Assembly (NCBI RefSeq): GCF_004345605.1
Contig: NZ_SLVY01000025.1
Location: 1 to 64,000, forward strand
From: Rhodococcus sp. SMB37
GTDB lineage: Bacteria; Actinomycetota; Actinomycetes; Mycobacteriales; Mycobacteriaceae
DNA length: 64,000 nt
Direction: 5' to 3'
Each line of letters begins with the position of its first letter. Positions within the stretch are counted from its first letter, which is position 1. Shown here piece after piece: positions 51,318 to 60,927 of this stretch. Position numbers and translations under genes: made by a program. The notes under the pieces were generated by a model, which made no database searches, was not told the origin of the DNA, and saw only the letters and a program-made list of their open reading frames with translations.

Positions 51318-52496
51318 GTGGACATCAACTACACCCCCGAGCAGCAACGGCTACGCGAGGAACTGCGCGAGTACTTCGCCGCCCTGATGACGGAAGAACG
51401 ACGCGGGGCGCTCGCCGCCACGACCGGCGAGTACGGTTCGGGCAACGTGTACCGCGAGGTCGTCCAGCAGATGGGCAAGGACGGGTGGCTCACCCTCGGC
51501 TGGCCGGAAGAGTTCGGCGGCCAGAACCGTCCCGCGATGGATCAGCTCATCTTCAGCGACGAGGCTGCCATCGCCGGCGCGCCCGTTCCATTCCTGACGA
51601 TCGATTCGGTCGCGCCGACGATCATGCACTACGGCACCGACGAGCAGAAGGCATACTTCCTCCCGCGCATCTCTGCCGGTGAACTCCACTTCTCCATCGG
51701 ATACTCCGAACCGGAGGCAGGCACCGACCTCGCGTCGCTGCGCACCAGCGCCGTCCGCGACGGCGACGAGTGGGTGATCAACGGCCAGAAGATGTGGACG
51801 AGCCTGATCGCCTACGCCGATTACGTGTGGCTCGCCGTCCGCACCGATCCTGATGCCAAGAAGCACAGGGGAATCAGCATCCTCATCGTCCCCACCGACG
51901 CCGAGGGCTTCTCCTACACGCCCGTGCACACCATGGCCGGCCCGGACACGAGCGCCACCTACTACCAGGACGTCCGGGTTCCGGCCTCTGCACTGGTCGG
52001 CGAGGAGAACGGCGGCTGGGCCCTGATCACCAATCAGCTCAATCACGAACGGGTCGCGCTGACCTCCGCCGGTCCCATCCTCAGCGCACTGCGCGAAGTC
52101 CGGACCTGGGCCCAGCAGACGCAACTTCCCGACGGACGGCGCGTCATCGACCAGGAATGGGTCCAGATCAACCTGGCCCGCGTGTACGCCAAGGCCGAGT
52201 ACCTCCAACTCATGAACTGGGACATCGCCTCCGGTACCGGACCACTCGGACCCGCGCCGGCCTCGGCCAACAAGGTCTTCGGGACGGAATTCGCCACCGA
52301 GGCCTACCGACTGCTCATGGAGATCCTCGGCCCCGCCGCGACGGTGCGGCAGAATTCGCCCGGCGCACTACTGCGCGGACGCATCGAACGGATGCATCGC
52401 AGTTCGCTCATTCTCACCTTCGGCGGCGGCACCAACGAAGTGCAACGCGACATCATCGCGATGACCGCACTCGGCCTGCCGCCTTCGAAGCGCTAG
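51318..52496 (+). CDS. fadE26: acyl-CoA dehydrogenase FadE26 (ChsE4-like)
   Basis: A 392-residue acyl-CoA dehydrogenase. Family motifs are IGYSEPEAGTDLASLRTSAV (near 128-147), GQKMWTSLI and, at the C-terminus, LRGRIERMHRSSLILTFGGG with GTNEVQRDIIA. In M. tuberculosis Rv3504-Rv3505 (ChsE4-ChsE5) form an alpha2beta2 enzyme that acts on sterol side-chain CoA esters. The GTG start has a GAAGGAG site. It is followed by fadE27 after 14 bases. Confidence 0.93.
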   Translation: MDINYTPEQQRLREELREYFAALMTEERRGALAATTGEYGSGNVYREVVQQMGKDGWLTLGWPEEFGGQNRPAMDQLIFSDEAAIAGAPVPFLTIDSVAPTIMHYGTDEQKAYFLPRISAGELHFSIGYSEPEAGTDLASLRTSAVRDGDEWVINGQKMWTSLIAYADYVWLAVRTDPDAKKHRGISILIVPTDAEGFSYTPVHTMAGPDTSATYYQDVRVPASALVGEENGGWALITNQLNHERVALTSAGPILSALREVRTWAQQTQLPDGRRVIDQEWVQINLARVYAKAEYLQLMNWDIASGTGPLGPAPASANKVFGTEFATEAYRLLMEILGPAATVRQNSPGALLRGRIERMHRSSLILTFGGGTNEVQRDIIAMTALGLPPSKR

Positions 52497-52510
52497 AAAG
52501 GACATCCGTC

Positions 52511-53626
52511 GTGGATTTCACTCTCACCGAAGCGCAGCAGGACCTCTCGGAACTCACGCGCAGCATCGTCACCGACATCGTCACCAACGAGCATCAGCGC
52601 AGCCTCGATGCCGCAGACGACCGCACCGACCACGTCCTGTGGGATGCACTTGCGTCGTCGGGCGTGCTCGGCGCGGCACTGCCTGATTCGGTCGGCGGCG
52701 ACGGCTTCGGCCCGCTCGAACAGGCCAGCATCCTCATCGAACTAGGACGCGGCGCCGCGACAGTCCCCTATCTCACCTCGATCGTCGTATCCGCTTCCGC
52801 GATAGCGGAATTCGGGACAGAGGCACAGCGTGCGGAATGGGGTGAACCCGCCGGGTCCGGCGAGAAGATCCTGACTGCAGCGCTGGCGGAAGAGGTCAAC
52901 GACGACCCACTGCACCCCACCACCTCGGCCACAGCGTCCGGGTCCGACCAGGTGCTGAACGGCACCAAGATCGTCGTCGAGTCCGGGCCCGCCGCCGACG
53001 GCTTCCTCGTGCCCGCCGCGACGGAGAACGGCGTCGCAGTGTTCCTGGTCCGCGCGGACGATCCCGGCGTGAGCGTCACTCCGCAGCAGACCACCGGTCT
53101 CGGTTCCACCGGCATCGTCACGCTGGACGGAGTCGTGCTCGGACCGGATCGCATTCTCGGTTCCGACGGCGCGGCCGTCGCCGCCTTGCTGCGCGACCGG
53201 CTGCTCCTCGGGTCGGCCGCCTACCAGTGCGGAGCCCTGGACCGAAGCCTCGAACTCACCGCCGACTACGCACGTGAGCGAGTCCAGTTCGATCGACCCA
53301 TCGGCAGTTTCCAGGCCGTCGCGCAACGCCTCGCCGACGCGTACATCGACGTCAGAGGTGTTCGCCTGACGTCGTGGCAGGCGGCCTTCCGCATCGCCCA
53401 GGGCGACCCCCACGAGGAAGACCTGCGCACCGCCGCGTTCTGGGCGGCTGATGCAGGGCATCGGGTGGCACACACCGTCGTGCACGTCCACGGTGGGGTC
53501 GGTCTCGACCAGGACCATCCCGTTCATCGGTACTTCCTCGTTGCGAAGCATCACGAATTCCTGCTGGGATCCGCCACGACGCAGTTGCGTGCACTCGGCC
53601 GGGAACTCGCCGGCACTCCTGCCTGA
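52511..53626 (+). CDS. fadE27: acyl-CoA dehydrogenase FadE27 (ChsE5-like)
   Basis: A 371-residue acyl-CoA dehydrogenase of the shorter, more divergent partner type. The N-terminus FTLTEAQQDLSELTRSIVTD, the central LGSAAYQCGALDRSLELTAD and YARERVQFDRPIGSFQAVAQ, and the late VHVHGGVGLDQDHPVHRYF are typical. It is expected to pair with FadE26 in a heterotetramer, in which only one subunit type usually supplies the catalytic Glu (family knowledge). The GTG at 52511 has an AAAGGA site; the open frame upstream overlaps fadE26 and is not coding. Confidence 0.92.
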   Translation: MDFTLTEAQQDLSELTRSIVTDIVTNEHQRSLDAADDRTDHVLWDALASSGVLGAALPDSVGGDGFGPLEQASILIELGRGAATVPYLTSIVVSASAIAEFGTEAQRAEWGEPAGSGEKILTAALAEEVNDDPLHPTTSATASGSDQVLNGTKIVVESGPAADGFLVPAATENGVAVFLVRADDPGVSVTPQQTTGLGSTGIVTLDGVVLGPDRILGSDGAAVAALLRDRLLLGSAAYQCGALDRSLELTADYARERVQFDRPIGSFQAVAQRLADAYIDVRGVRLTSWQAAFRIAQGDPHEEDLRTAAFWAADAGHRVAHTVVHVHGGVGLDQDHPVHRYFLVAKHHEFLLGSATTQLRALGRELAGTPA

Positions 53627-53644
53627 CGTTCGGAGGCTGTCACG

Positions 53645-55267
53645 ATGATCGACACCGTTGCCGCTCTACTCGGCCGACTGACCGAGGTCGACGACCGCGG
53701 CATGCGGTTCGAGGATGCCTTCGTCTCGTGGAGCGAGCACGTCGCACTCTCCCACGATCGGGCAGCACTGCTGCGCGACATTCTCGATTCGTCGCGTCCG
53801 CCGCACGTCGGCGTGCTTCTCGACAACGTGCCGGAGTTCTCGCTCCTGCTCGGCGCTGCCGCTTTCTCGGGATCCGTGGTGGCGGGCCTGAACACCACCC
53901 GGCGAGGAGAGGCCCTCGCCCGCGACATCCTGCTCGCTGATTGTCAGGTGGTGTTCACCGAGACCACGCACATCGGACTTCTGGACGGGCTCGACCTTGC
54001 CGGTGTACGTGTGATCGATATCGATTCCGACGAGTGGCGCGCGACGATCTCCCCGTACGCCGGCTCCGAACAGATCGTCGACGCCACCGAACCGGACGAC
54101 CTCTTCATGCTGATCTTCACCTCCGGTACCAGCGGCGATCCGAAGGCCGTGCGGTGTACTCACGCGAAGGTCACCGGACCTGGGAGCATGCTGGCCGAGA
54201 GGTTCGGGCTGGGTCCGGCCGACACCGTCTATCTCTCGATGCCGATGTTCCATTCGAACGCGGTGATGGCCGGGTGGGGTGTCGCCTTGGCCGCCGAGAG
54301 CTCGATCGCGCTGCGTCGCCGGTTCTCGGCGTCGGGATTCCTTACCGACCTGCGCAAGTACTCGGTGACATACGCGAACTACGTGGGTAAACCGTTGTCG
54401 TACATCGTGGCGACACCCGAGCTCCCCGACGACGCGGACAATCCGCTGCGGATCATGTATGGCAACGAGGGCAGCGCCCCCGCGGTCGCCGAGTTCTCCC
54501 GCCGCTTCGATGCGGTCGTGGTGGACGGCTTCGGGTCCACCGAAGGCGGTGTGTCGATCGCCGCGACACCCGGTGCACCGCCCGGAGCGCTGGGCCGGCT
54601 TCCCGGCAATGTCGTGATCCTCGATCCCGAGACCGCGCTGGAATGCCCGGCGGCGGAGTTCGACGCGGACGGCCGCATCGTCAACGCCGACGAGGCCACC
54701 GGAGAGCTCGTCAACAACGAAGGCGCCGGTGCGTTCTCCGGCTACTACAAGAACCCGCAGGCAGATGCCGAACGAATCCGCGACGGCAAGTACCACAGCG
54801 GCGACCTCGCATATCAGGATGCCGACGGCTTCGTGTACTTCGCGGGCCGCAGTTCCGGATGGTTGCGCGTCGATGGGGAGAATCTCGGCGCAGCTCCCAT
54901 CGAACGCGCGCTGGTGCGTTATCCGGGCTTCGCGCAGGTGACGGTCTACGGCGTACCCGATCGATACGTGGGCGACCGGGTCATGGCCGCGGTCGTTCCC
55001 GCCGCGGACGCCGAGTTCGACCCGACCGCCTTCTCCGAATTCCTCGATGCTCAGGCCGATCTCGGACCCAAGCAACTCCCGACTTTCATCAGGGTGGCGC
55101 GAAGTCTCCCCCGTACCGCAACGTTCAAGATACTCACACGCTCGCTCGCCGCCGAGCGGTGGAATTGCACGGATCCGGTCTGGGTCCGCGAGCGCCACGA
55201 GAGCGAGTTTCGTTTGTTGACACCCGAGCTGACCCGGTCCATGGAACCACACCCGGCGCACACCTGA
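53645..55267 (+). CDS. fadD17: acyl-CoA synthetase FadD17
   Basis: A 540-residue ANL-superfamily acyl-CoA ligase that activates steroid side-chain carboxylates with ATP and CoA. The P-loop-like motif is LIFTSGTSGDPKAVRCTHAK (about 156-175), with YGNEGSAPAVAEF and VDGFGSTEGGVS following; the hinge is YHSGDLAYQDADGFVYFAGR. The catalytic Lys lies near the C-terminus (PRTATFKILTRSLA). The ATG has a GGAGG site. By order it is Rv3506, third gene of the fadE26-fadE27-fadD17 operon. Confidence 0.93.
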   Translation: MIDTVAALLGRLTEVDDRGMRFEDAFVSWSEHVALSHDRAALLRDILDSSRPPHVGVLLDNVPEFSLLLGAAAFSGSVVAGLNTTRRGEALARDILLADCQVVFTETTHIGLLDGLDLAGVRVIDIDSDEWRATISPYAGSEQIVDATEPDDLFMLIFTSGTSGDPKAVRCTHAKVTGPGSMLAERFGLGPADTVYLSMPMFHSNAVMAGWGVALAAESSIALRRRFSASGFLTDLRKYSVTYANYVGKPLSYIVATPELPDDADNPLRIMYGNEGSAPAVAEFSRRFDAVVVDGFGSTEGGVSIAATPGAPPGALGRLPGNVVILDPETALECPAAEFDADGRIVNADEATGELVNNEGAGAFSGYYKNPQADAERIRDGKYHSGDLAYQDADGFVYFAGRSSGWLRVDGENLGAAPIERALVRYPGFAQVTVYGVPDRYVGDRVMAAVVPAADAEFDPTAFSEFLDAQADLGPKQLPTFIRVARSLPRTATFKILTRSLAAERWNCTDPVWVRERHESEFRLLTPELTRSMEPHPAHT

Positions 55268-55285
55268 TCTCGGCTCCCCCTGATA

Positions 55286-57151
55286 TCAAGGCAGAGCAGC
55301 GGACGCGCCCCGGCGTAATCGCACCCTCCGTGGCATCCTGGGATGCATGGGCGGATAGATCAGGCTCAGGGTCGAGCCGAGCGTGAAGTAGCTGCGCAGC
55401 ACCCGGAAAACCAAATACATCGGGACGTACTTGACCGAACCGGGCCGCCAGATGAGACAGACGACGACGGTCATGATCATCGACATTCCGAGCAGGGTTG
55501 CGACGACGGGTTGCCATCGCATCGAGGTGAAGGTGGATTGGAAGGCCACTCCGGCCACCACGGCGTAGAGGATCAGCGGTGCCAGCATCGCGCGGCGGGC
55601 GGCATTGACGAGGTTGAAAGGGAGAACGAAGGTCCCGACCATGGTCTGCCGATCGAACAACATGGCTCGGTTCCGGGCGGTGAGGTGATAGATGCTGCGG
55701 AACCAACGGGTTCGCTGTTCGAGAAGATGCGCGTACGAGGCGGGGGTTTCGCTGTAGTACACCGCATTCGGGTCGGCGACGCTACGGTATCCGGCCGCGG
55801 TGAGGCGCATACAGATGTCGGTGTCTTCGCCGTTCATGCCTTGGACCATGCCGCCGACTTCGAGAAGCTGGCTACGCCGGTACACGGCGAACATTCCCGG
55901 GATTCCCATCACCCCGTCGTATCCGTCGAGGGAGACCTGGAAGAAGCCGTGTCGCATGTAGACCTCGATGAGGCGGCACTTGTCCATCCAGGTCTTTTCT
56001 TCCGCGGGCATCGGGATCCCGCCGACACAACCGACGTCGGGCTCGGCGAAGTGACGCATCGCGTGTTCCAGGCAACCGGGCCCGATCACCGTATCGGCGT
56101 CGATGCGGACGATGAATTCCTCACGGATACGGTCGATGCCCATGTTCAAGGCGATTGCCTTGCCCGGGGTGGGACAGTCCAGCACCTCGCCGGTGATGTG
56201 GCTGCAGTCCCGCAGGGCCTCCTCGGCGATCTCACGGGTGGTGTCGCTCGAAGCATTGTTGACCACGTACAAGTGGATTCGCCCGGGGTAGGTTGCTGCT
56301 CCCTCATCGACCGAGGCGATGGTGGCGCCGATGCTGTGTGCTTCGTTGTGGGCCGGCACCAGAATGGCTGCCGGTGGGGCGAAATGCAGTTCGTGGGACT
56401 TCCTGAGTGTGCGGAACCCCAATACTGCCGTGGTGGAGGCGAGGATCTGTTGCATCAGGAACACCCCGGCCCCGATGCCACCCAGGATCGCCCAGCTCTT
56501 CAGGACATCGACCACGGGGTAGAAGACGTGGATTGCCAGTGCTGCGCCGACCATTGCGATGATCAGACAGCACGCGAGTTTGAAGAACGAAGAGAGGGGG
56601 ATCCGGGCCGCGGTACCTGGTAGTGGGCCCTGCTGGGGCAACTGCGCCTGTCGGAGCAATGTGTGCGGGAAGATGGCCAGCGCCGCGAGCCCGGAGATCA
56701 TCTGCCCGGCGAACATCGAGATCGAGACGATGCCTGCATGCTGCAAGAGGCCGCTGAGGATGTCGACGACCAGGCAGAAGATAGCGAACTTCCCGAGCAG
56801 GCTCACCGCGATGAAGAGTCGACGCCAGCCATTGGAATACGCGAACAGGGCGTAGGTGAGAAAGAACAGAGCAATGAACATGCGCAAGGGGAATTCGACG
56901 TTGCCTCTCCCTTCCGAGAACAACACCAGATCGCGAGGAATGTAGACGAGTTCGGAGTGGATCAGGAAGGTCCGCAGGCACATGACAAGAATCGACAGTC
57001 CGACGAGTGTCACGAGAAATCCGTTGGTGCCGCTGGCAGGTCTGTCCACCGCATAGTCGGCCGGTGCGCTGTCGACCGATCGAAAATGATCCACTATTGC
57101 CGTGTGGTCACTGTCCCCTGCCGGCGGTCGGTCTTGCGACACATTGGTCAT
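55286..57151 (-). CDS. processive GT2 glycosyltransferase, BcsA/HasA-like
   Basis: A 621-residue membrane glycosyltransferase. About four TM helices precede the catalytic domain (about 45-245) and several follow (510-600). The GT2 motifs are AILVPAHNEAHSIGATIASV, D-x-D in VRIDADTVIG, the acceptor-side ED in NGEDTDICMRL and Q-x-x-R-W in LEQRTRWFRSIYH. These mark a processive beta-polysaccharide synthase (cellulose, hyaluronan or PNAG type). There is no PilZ domain, so no direct c-di-GMP control. The ATG overlaps the stop of the BcsB-like gene (ATGA). The polymer is unknown. Confidence 0.85.
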   Translation of the reverse strand: MTNVSQDRPPAGDSDHTAIVDHFRSVDSAPADYAVDRPASGTNGFLVTLVGLSILVMCLRTFLIHSELVYIPRDLVLFSEGRGNVEFPLRMFIALFFLTYALFAYSNGWRRLFIAVSLLGKFAIFCLVVDILSGLLQHAGIVSISMFAGQMISGLAALAIFPHTLLRQAQLPQQGPLPGTAARIPLSSFFKLACCLIIAMVGAALAIHVFYPVVDVLKSWAILGGIGAGVFLMQQILASTTAVLGFRTLRKSHELHFAPPAAILVPAHNEAHSIGATIASVDEGAATYPGRIHLYVVNNASSDTTREIAEEALRDCSHITGEVLDCPTPGKAIALNMGIDRIREEFIVRIDADTVIGPGCLEHAMRHFAEPDVGCVGGIPMPAEEKTWMDKCRLIEVYMRHGFFQVSLDGYDGVMGIPGMFAVYRRSQLLEVGGMVQGMNGEDTDICMRLTAAGYRSVADPNAVYYSETPASYAHLLEQRTRWFRSIYHLTARNRAMLFDRQTMVGTFVLPFNLVNAARRAMLAPLILYAVVAGVAFQSTFTSMRWQPVVATLLGMSMIMTVVVCLIWRPGSVKYVPMYLVFRVLRSYFTLGSTLSLIYPPMHPRMPRRVRLRRGASAALP

Positions 57152-59076
57152 CGTGGGAGATCCTGCCGCGGTGGTACTTCGGTGCTCACTGTGCCGTCAC
57201 CGTTGATCGTGAAGCTGCCCTGCGGAGTGATCACCTGCGCCGTCTCGCGCCCGAAGTCGGGCAGTTCTGTGTGTCCGATGGAGCCTCGGGGCTGGATCAT
57301 CACGCCGCCTGCCCCACCGGCGCCGGTCACCGCCTCGACGAGGAGCCCGTTGTCGAACGCCGGAATATCGAGTGCAGCGTTGTCCGGGCCGGCGACGATC
57401 CGACCGTTGGTAAGGCTGACGAGAGGACTGACGTCGGGCGCCGTCCCGACGAGAATGAACGGTTGACCGGCTGCCGGTTCTTCGTTCCACCGGAAGTCGG
57501 GATTCTCCCCGGCGGGAATGAACTCGGTGAGCGTGGGGATGATCGCGTTGAGCTGTTCGACGACATTCTCGCCGGAGTTACCGGGAAGGTAGACGGCGAA
57601 TCCGGGAGCCAGTATCCGAGATACTGCGGTGAAGCCGGCGCCGGGGTCGGCCCCCAGGCCGAGCGCGGAGTCGGCCTGTAACTGTATGGGGTAACTCGTC
57701 ACGCGCACGTCGCAGCCACCGAGATCGCGGTCGCGTTCGACCGACAGCGTCAACGTGTTCTCGAGCAGTTCGCTGGCCGGCGGCAGCGGAATCATCACCC
57801 TTCCCGCGGTGTCGTTGAGGCTTTGACTGGCGACCAGAGTTCCGTTGAGGTCGACGTTGAGAATCCATCTCAGATCGTCGGGCGAATCCGGGAGCTGAAA
57901 ATTGGCAGAAACCGACTGTGGTAAACGGCCTTCCGGGAGATCGGCGAGCGAGTAGCCGATCCTCCAACGACGGGTCTCGGTGATCTGCCCGACAGCCGGG
58001 TCGGCGCCCAGGGCTTCGAGGGCCACCTGGTCTCCACCGAGAGGCGGAGTCGATATCGCGGCAGGATCTGCAGCCGCACCGTCGGCGGTGGTGATAGCGG
58101 GACTCGTGAGATAGCGCGAGATCGCCGCGCCGTCCGGCGTTGTCACACCCAGTACGGGTGAGTCGGAGAGCCGGCCGACGGCAATGCCTTCGGCCGAGCC
58201 GTCCGGGCCTGACCACCCATCCTCACGCAGGGTGCTGTCGGGTCCGATCAGGATGGTGCTGCGTTCATCCGATTCGGGCACGTCCGACGCGAAGGTGACC
58301 TCGTGGCCTGCTCGGGTGAGCGCGATACCCATTTGCGCGGCAGCGGTACGCCATTGAGTGCCCTGATCGGCCAGGACAATCGTCACGTTGCGATCCCAGG
58401 ACACCACCGCGTCACGCACAGTGCGAATCGGCTCGTCGAGCGCAGCCTCGACCGTCGAGTCGGGATCGAGGTGAATCTGCAGACCGGCGGAATGATCCGG
58501 AGTACAGGTCTCGTCGTGCCGGGTACCATCGGCACGGATCTGGACACGAACCCGGCCGTCGGCCGCGATCTGTTCGGGTACGTCGATGTAGGTCTCGATC
58601 TCTGTGTCACCGGCGGCGAGTTTGTTGTTGAACACCTGCTGGCCGTCCATCGACACCGACAGGAACACAGTGCTGTTATCAGGTATCTGGGAGGTGCCCG
58701 CGAGCTGGAGACGCGTCCGGCTGCGCCCCGAGTCGGCGGGCAGTGTCACCAGATAACTGGTCGAGGGCGAATCGTCGGTCAGCCACACGCCGTCGGCATG
58801 ACCCGATCCGGCGAGAGTCTTGACGAAGTGGCGATCTGCCGGCACCTGCAAACTGTGGTCGTCCGCGTCACGAGTGAACCACGCGGGCCTGACCAGGAAG
58901 AATGCCAGCAGGACCACCAGTGCCACTGCAAGTACCCACCACGCAGCCTTGGGAACCGTACGCCCCTTCTCGCCGCTGAAGTACTCAGCTCGCTCGGAGT
59001 CTGCCTTGCCGTCCGGATTCGGATCCGAACCATCCGAAGCAGATGGTGTGCCGTGGTTCTGCTCGTCGTCACTCAT
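57148..59076 (-). CDS. BcsB-like polysaccharide synthase accessory protein
   Basis: A 642-residue protein resembling the BcsB co-subunit. A cytosolic Ser/Asp-rich N-terminus (about 1-40) is followed by one TM helix at about 43-66 (WWVLAVALVVLLAFFLVRPA) and a large extracellular region with alternating jelly-roll and flavodoxin-like segments, as in BcsB (ADGTRHDETCTPDHSAGLQI, and GGCDVRVTSYPIQLQADSAL near the end). BcsB normally has a C-terminal anchor; here the only anchor is N-terminal. I prefer the ATG at 59076 (GAGGG site); the frame is open to 59187. Stop and start overlap the synthase gene, so the two are translationally coupled. Confidence 0.75.
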   Translation of the reverse strand: MSDDEQNHGTPSASDGSDPNPDGKADSERAEYFSGEKGRTVPKAAWWVLAVALVVLLAFFLVRPAWFTRDADDHSLQVPADRHFVKTLAGSGHADGVWLTDDSPSTSYLVTLPADSGRSRTRLQLAGTSQIPDNSTVFLSVSMDGQQVFNNKLAAGDTEIETYIDVPEQIAADGRVRVQIRADGTRHDETCTPDHSAGLQIHLDPDSTVEAALDEPIRTVRDAVVSWDRNVTIVLADQGTQWRTAAAQMGIALTRAGHEVTFASDVPESDERSTILIGPDSTLREDGWSGPDGSAEGIAVGRLSDSPVLGVTTPDGAAISRYLTSPAITTADGAAADPAAISTPPLGGDQVALEALGADPAVGQITETRRWRIGYSLADLPEGRLPQSVSANFQLPDSPDDLRWILNVDLNGTLVASQSLNDTAGRVMIPLPPASELLENTLTLSVERDRDLGGCDVRVTSYPIQLQADSALGLGADPGAGFTAVSRILAPGFAVYLPGNSGENVVEQLNAIIPTLTEFIPAGENPDFRWNEEPAAGQPFILVGTAPDVSPLVSLTNGRIVAGPDNAALDIPAFDNGLLVEAVTGAGGAGGVMIQPRGSIGHTELPDFGRETAQVITPQGSFTINGDGTVSTEVPPRQDLPR

Positions 59077-59286
59077 CGCCGCCCTCGACAGATCCGAGTC
59101 CGGTGTTGTCGGGTCCAACACTAATCGCGACGGCCTGTCGTTGGGGTCCGAAATTGAACCCGCATCCCCATCGGTACGGCCGTTCAAACGCGCGCGGACA
59201 CCCTTGTCGCCTCACATACCCTGCGGTATGGTCTGGCGGAACCCGTAGTTCGGGAGCCTGATCCGTGGGGGGAGGCGAATACACCG

Positions 59287-60066
59287 ATGGTTTCGAATTC
59301 CCGAACCACAGTGTCTCGAAATGTTGCATCCGCGCTCGGCGGCTTCTACTCGCTGTCGCTCGACGCGTTCACCGGACTGTTCCGCGAGCCGTTCCAGTGG
59401 CGCGAGTTCCTCACCCAATTCTGGTTCATCGCCAGGGTTTCCCTGGTCCCCACCGTGCTGATGTCGATCCCGTTCACCGTACTCGTGGTGTTCACCCTCA
59501 ACTCACTACTTCTCGAGATCGGGGCCGGCGACCTCAGCGGGGCCGGCGCGGGTCTCGGCGCGATCACCCAGATCGGGCCTCTCGTCACCGTCCTCGTGGT
59601 CGCCGGAGCGGGCGCCACGGCCATTGCCGCTGATCTCGGATCCCGCACCATCCGCGACGAGATCGCCGCACTCGAAGTACTCGGCATCGACCCCGCGACA
59701 CGGCTCGTGCTCCCCAGAGCGCTCGCGTCGATCGCGGTTGCGGTCACGCTCAACGGCGCGGTGTGCGCGATCGGGCTGACCGGCGGATTCTTCTTCTCGG
59801 TCATGCTGCAGAACGTCGATCCCGGCGCCTACGTCGCAGGCGTCACTCTGCTCGTGGGTCCTGGGGAGCTCCTGCTGTCCGAGGTCAAGGCCGCCGTATT
59901 CGGTCTCCTTGCCGGTCTCATCGCGTGCTATCGCGGCCTGTCCGTGACCGGCGGAGCAAAAAGTGTCGGCGAGGCCGTCAACGAGACCGTCGTGTTCGCG
60001 TTCGTCGCACTGTTCCTCGCCAATATGCTGCTCACCGCCGTCGGGATCGCGGTGATGGGCCGATGA
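59287..60066 (+). CDS. YrbE-A permease, second mce operon
   Basis: A 259-residue MlaE-type permease. Motifs are IRDEIAALEVLGIDPATRLV (coupling helix) and GGAKSVGEAVNETVVFAFVA. It is clearly homologous to YrbE4A (48740) but diverged, so it belongs to a different mce operon. The ATG is preceded by GGGGGAGG 12 bases upstream. The operon runs on plus, opposite to mce4, and starts about 210 bases from the divergent BcsB-like gene. The transported lipid is not known. Confidence 0.92.
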   Translation: MVSNSRTTVSRNVASALGGFYSLSLDAFTGLFREPFQWREFLTQFWFIARVSLVPTVLMSIPFTVLVVFTLNSLLLEIGAGDLSGAGAGLGAITQIGPLVTVLVVAGAGATAIAADLGSRTIRDEIAALEVLGIDPATRLVLPRALASIAVAVTLNGAVCAIGLTGGFFFSVMLQNVDPGAYVAGVTLLVGPGELLLSEVKAAVFGLLAGLIACYRGLSVTGGAKSVGEAVNETVVFAFVALFLANMLLTAVGIAVMGR

Positions 60067-60923
60067 GCCTCGTCGGGCTCAGCACGAGCCGCGGGGTGCT
60101 CTCGGGAAAACGCGCGGCCCGATCCGTGTCTCGGGGGATCGACGCCCTCGGCCGCCAGGTCATGTTCTTCGTCGGCGCACTCGTATCGACCGGCCGCGCC
60201 GCACGCCACTACCCACGCGAGACCCTGCGCGTCGTCTCCGAGATCGGTCTCGGCACAGGGGTCCTCGCGATGGTCGGGGGAAGTGTCGCAATCATGGGGT
60301 TCCTGACTCTGTTCGCAGGCGCCACCGTCGCAGTCCAAGGTTTCACATCGCTCGGCAACATCGGTGTCGAAGCACTCACCGGGTTCCTGTCGGCATACGT
60401 CAATGTTCGTGTGGTCGCGCCGGTGGTCGCCGGCGTGGGATTGGCCGCGACAATCGGCGCCGGCACCACTGCGCAGCTCGGTGCGATGCGGATCAGTGAG
60501 GAGATCGACGCTCTGGAGGTCATGGCGATCCGCTCGATTCCGTATCTTGTCGGCACGCGCATTCTCGCGGGCCTCATCGCGGTCGTCCCTCTCTACGCAC
60601 TGTCGGTCCTCGCGTCGTTCCTGTCGAGCCGCATCGCGACGGTTGTGATGCTGGGCCAGTCACCGGGCGTCTACGACCACTATTTCGCGACATTCCTGCG
60701 GCCCGCCGACGTGCTGTGGTCATTCCTCCAGGCCATCACGATGGCCGTCGTCGTCATGACCGTGCACAGCTACTACGGGTACACCGCCACCGGCGGCCCA
60801 TCCGGTGTCGGCGTCGCAACGGGACGGGCAGTGCGGATGTCACTGATCGGCGTGGTCACCGTCACCCTGCTGATCTCCCTGGCCCTCTACGGCAGCAGCC
60901 GGCAGCTGCACCTGGCGGGGTGA
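60063..60923 (+). CDS. YrbE-B permease, second mce operon
   Basis: A 286-residue MlaE-type permease overlapping the A gene by ATGA. It shares VQGFTSLGNIGVEALTGFLS and ISEEIDALEVMAIRSIPYLV with YrbE4B. The basic N-terminus (LSTSRGVLSGKRAARSVSRG) is longer than in YrbE4B. The ATPase MceG is not in the window. Confidence 0.92.
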   Translation: MSLVGLSTSRGVLSGKRAARSVSRGIDALGRQVMFFVGALVSTGRAARHYPRETLRVVSEIGLGTGVLAMVGGSVAIMGFLTLFAGATVAVQGFTSLGNIGVEALTGFLSAYVNVRVVAPVVAGVGLAATIGAGTTAQLGAMRISEEIDALEVMAIRSIPYLVGTRILAGLIAVVPLYALSVLASFLSSRIATVVMLGQSPGVYDHYFATFLRPADVLWSFLQAITMAVVVMTVHSYYGYTATGGPSGVGVATGRAVRMSLIGVVTVTLLISLALYGSSRQLHLAG

Positions 60924-60927
60924 TCCG

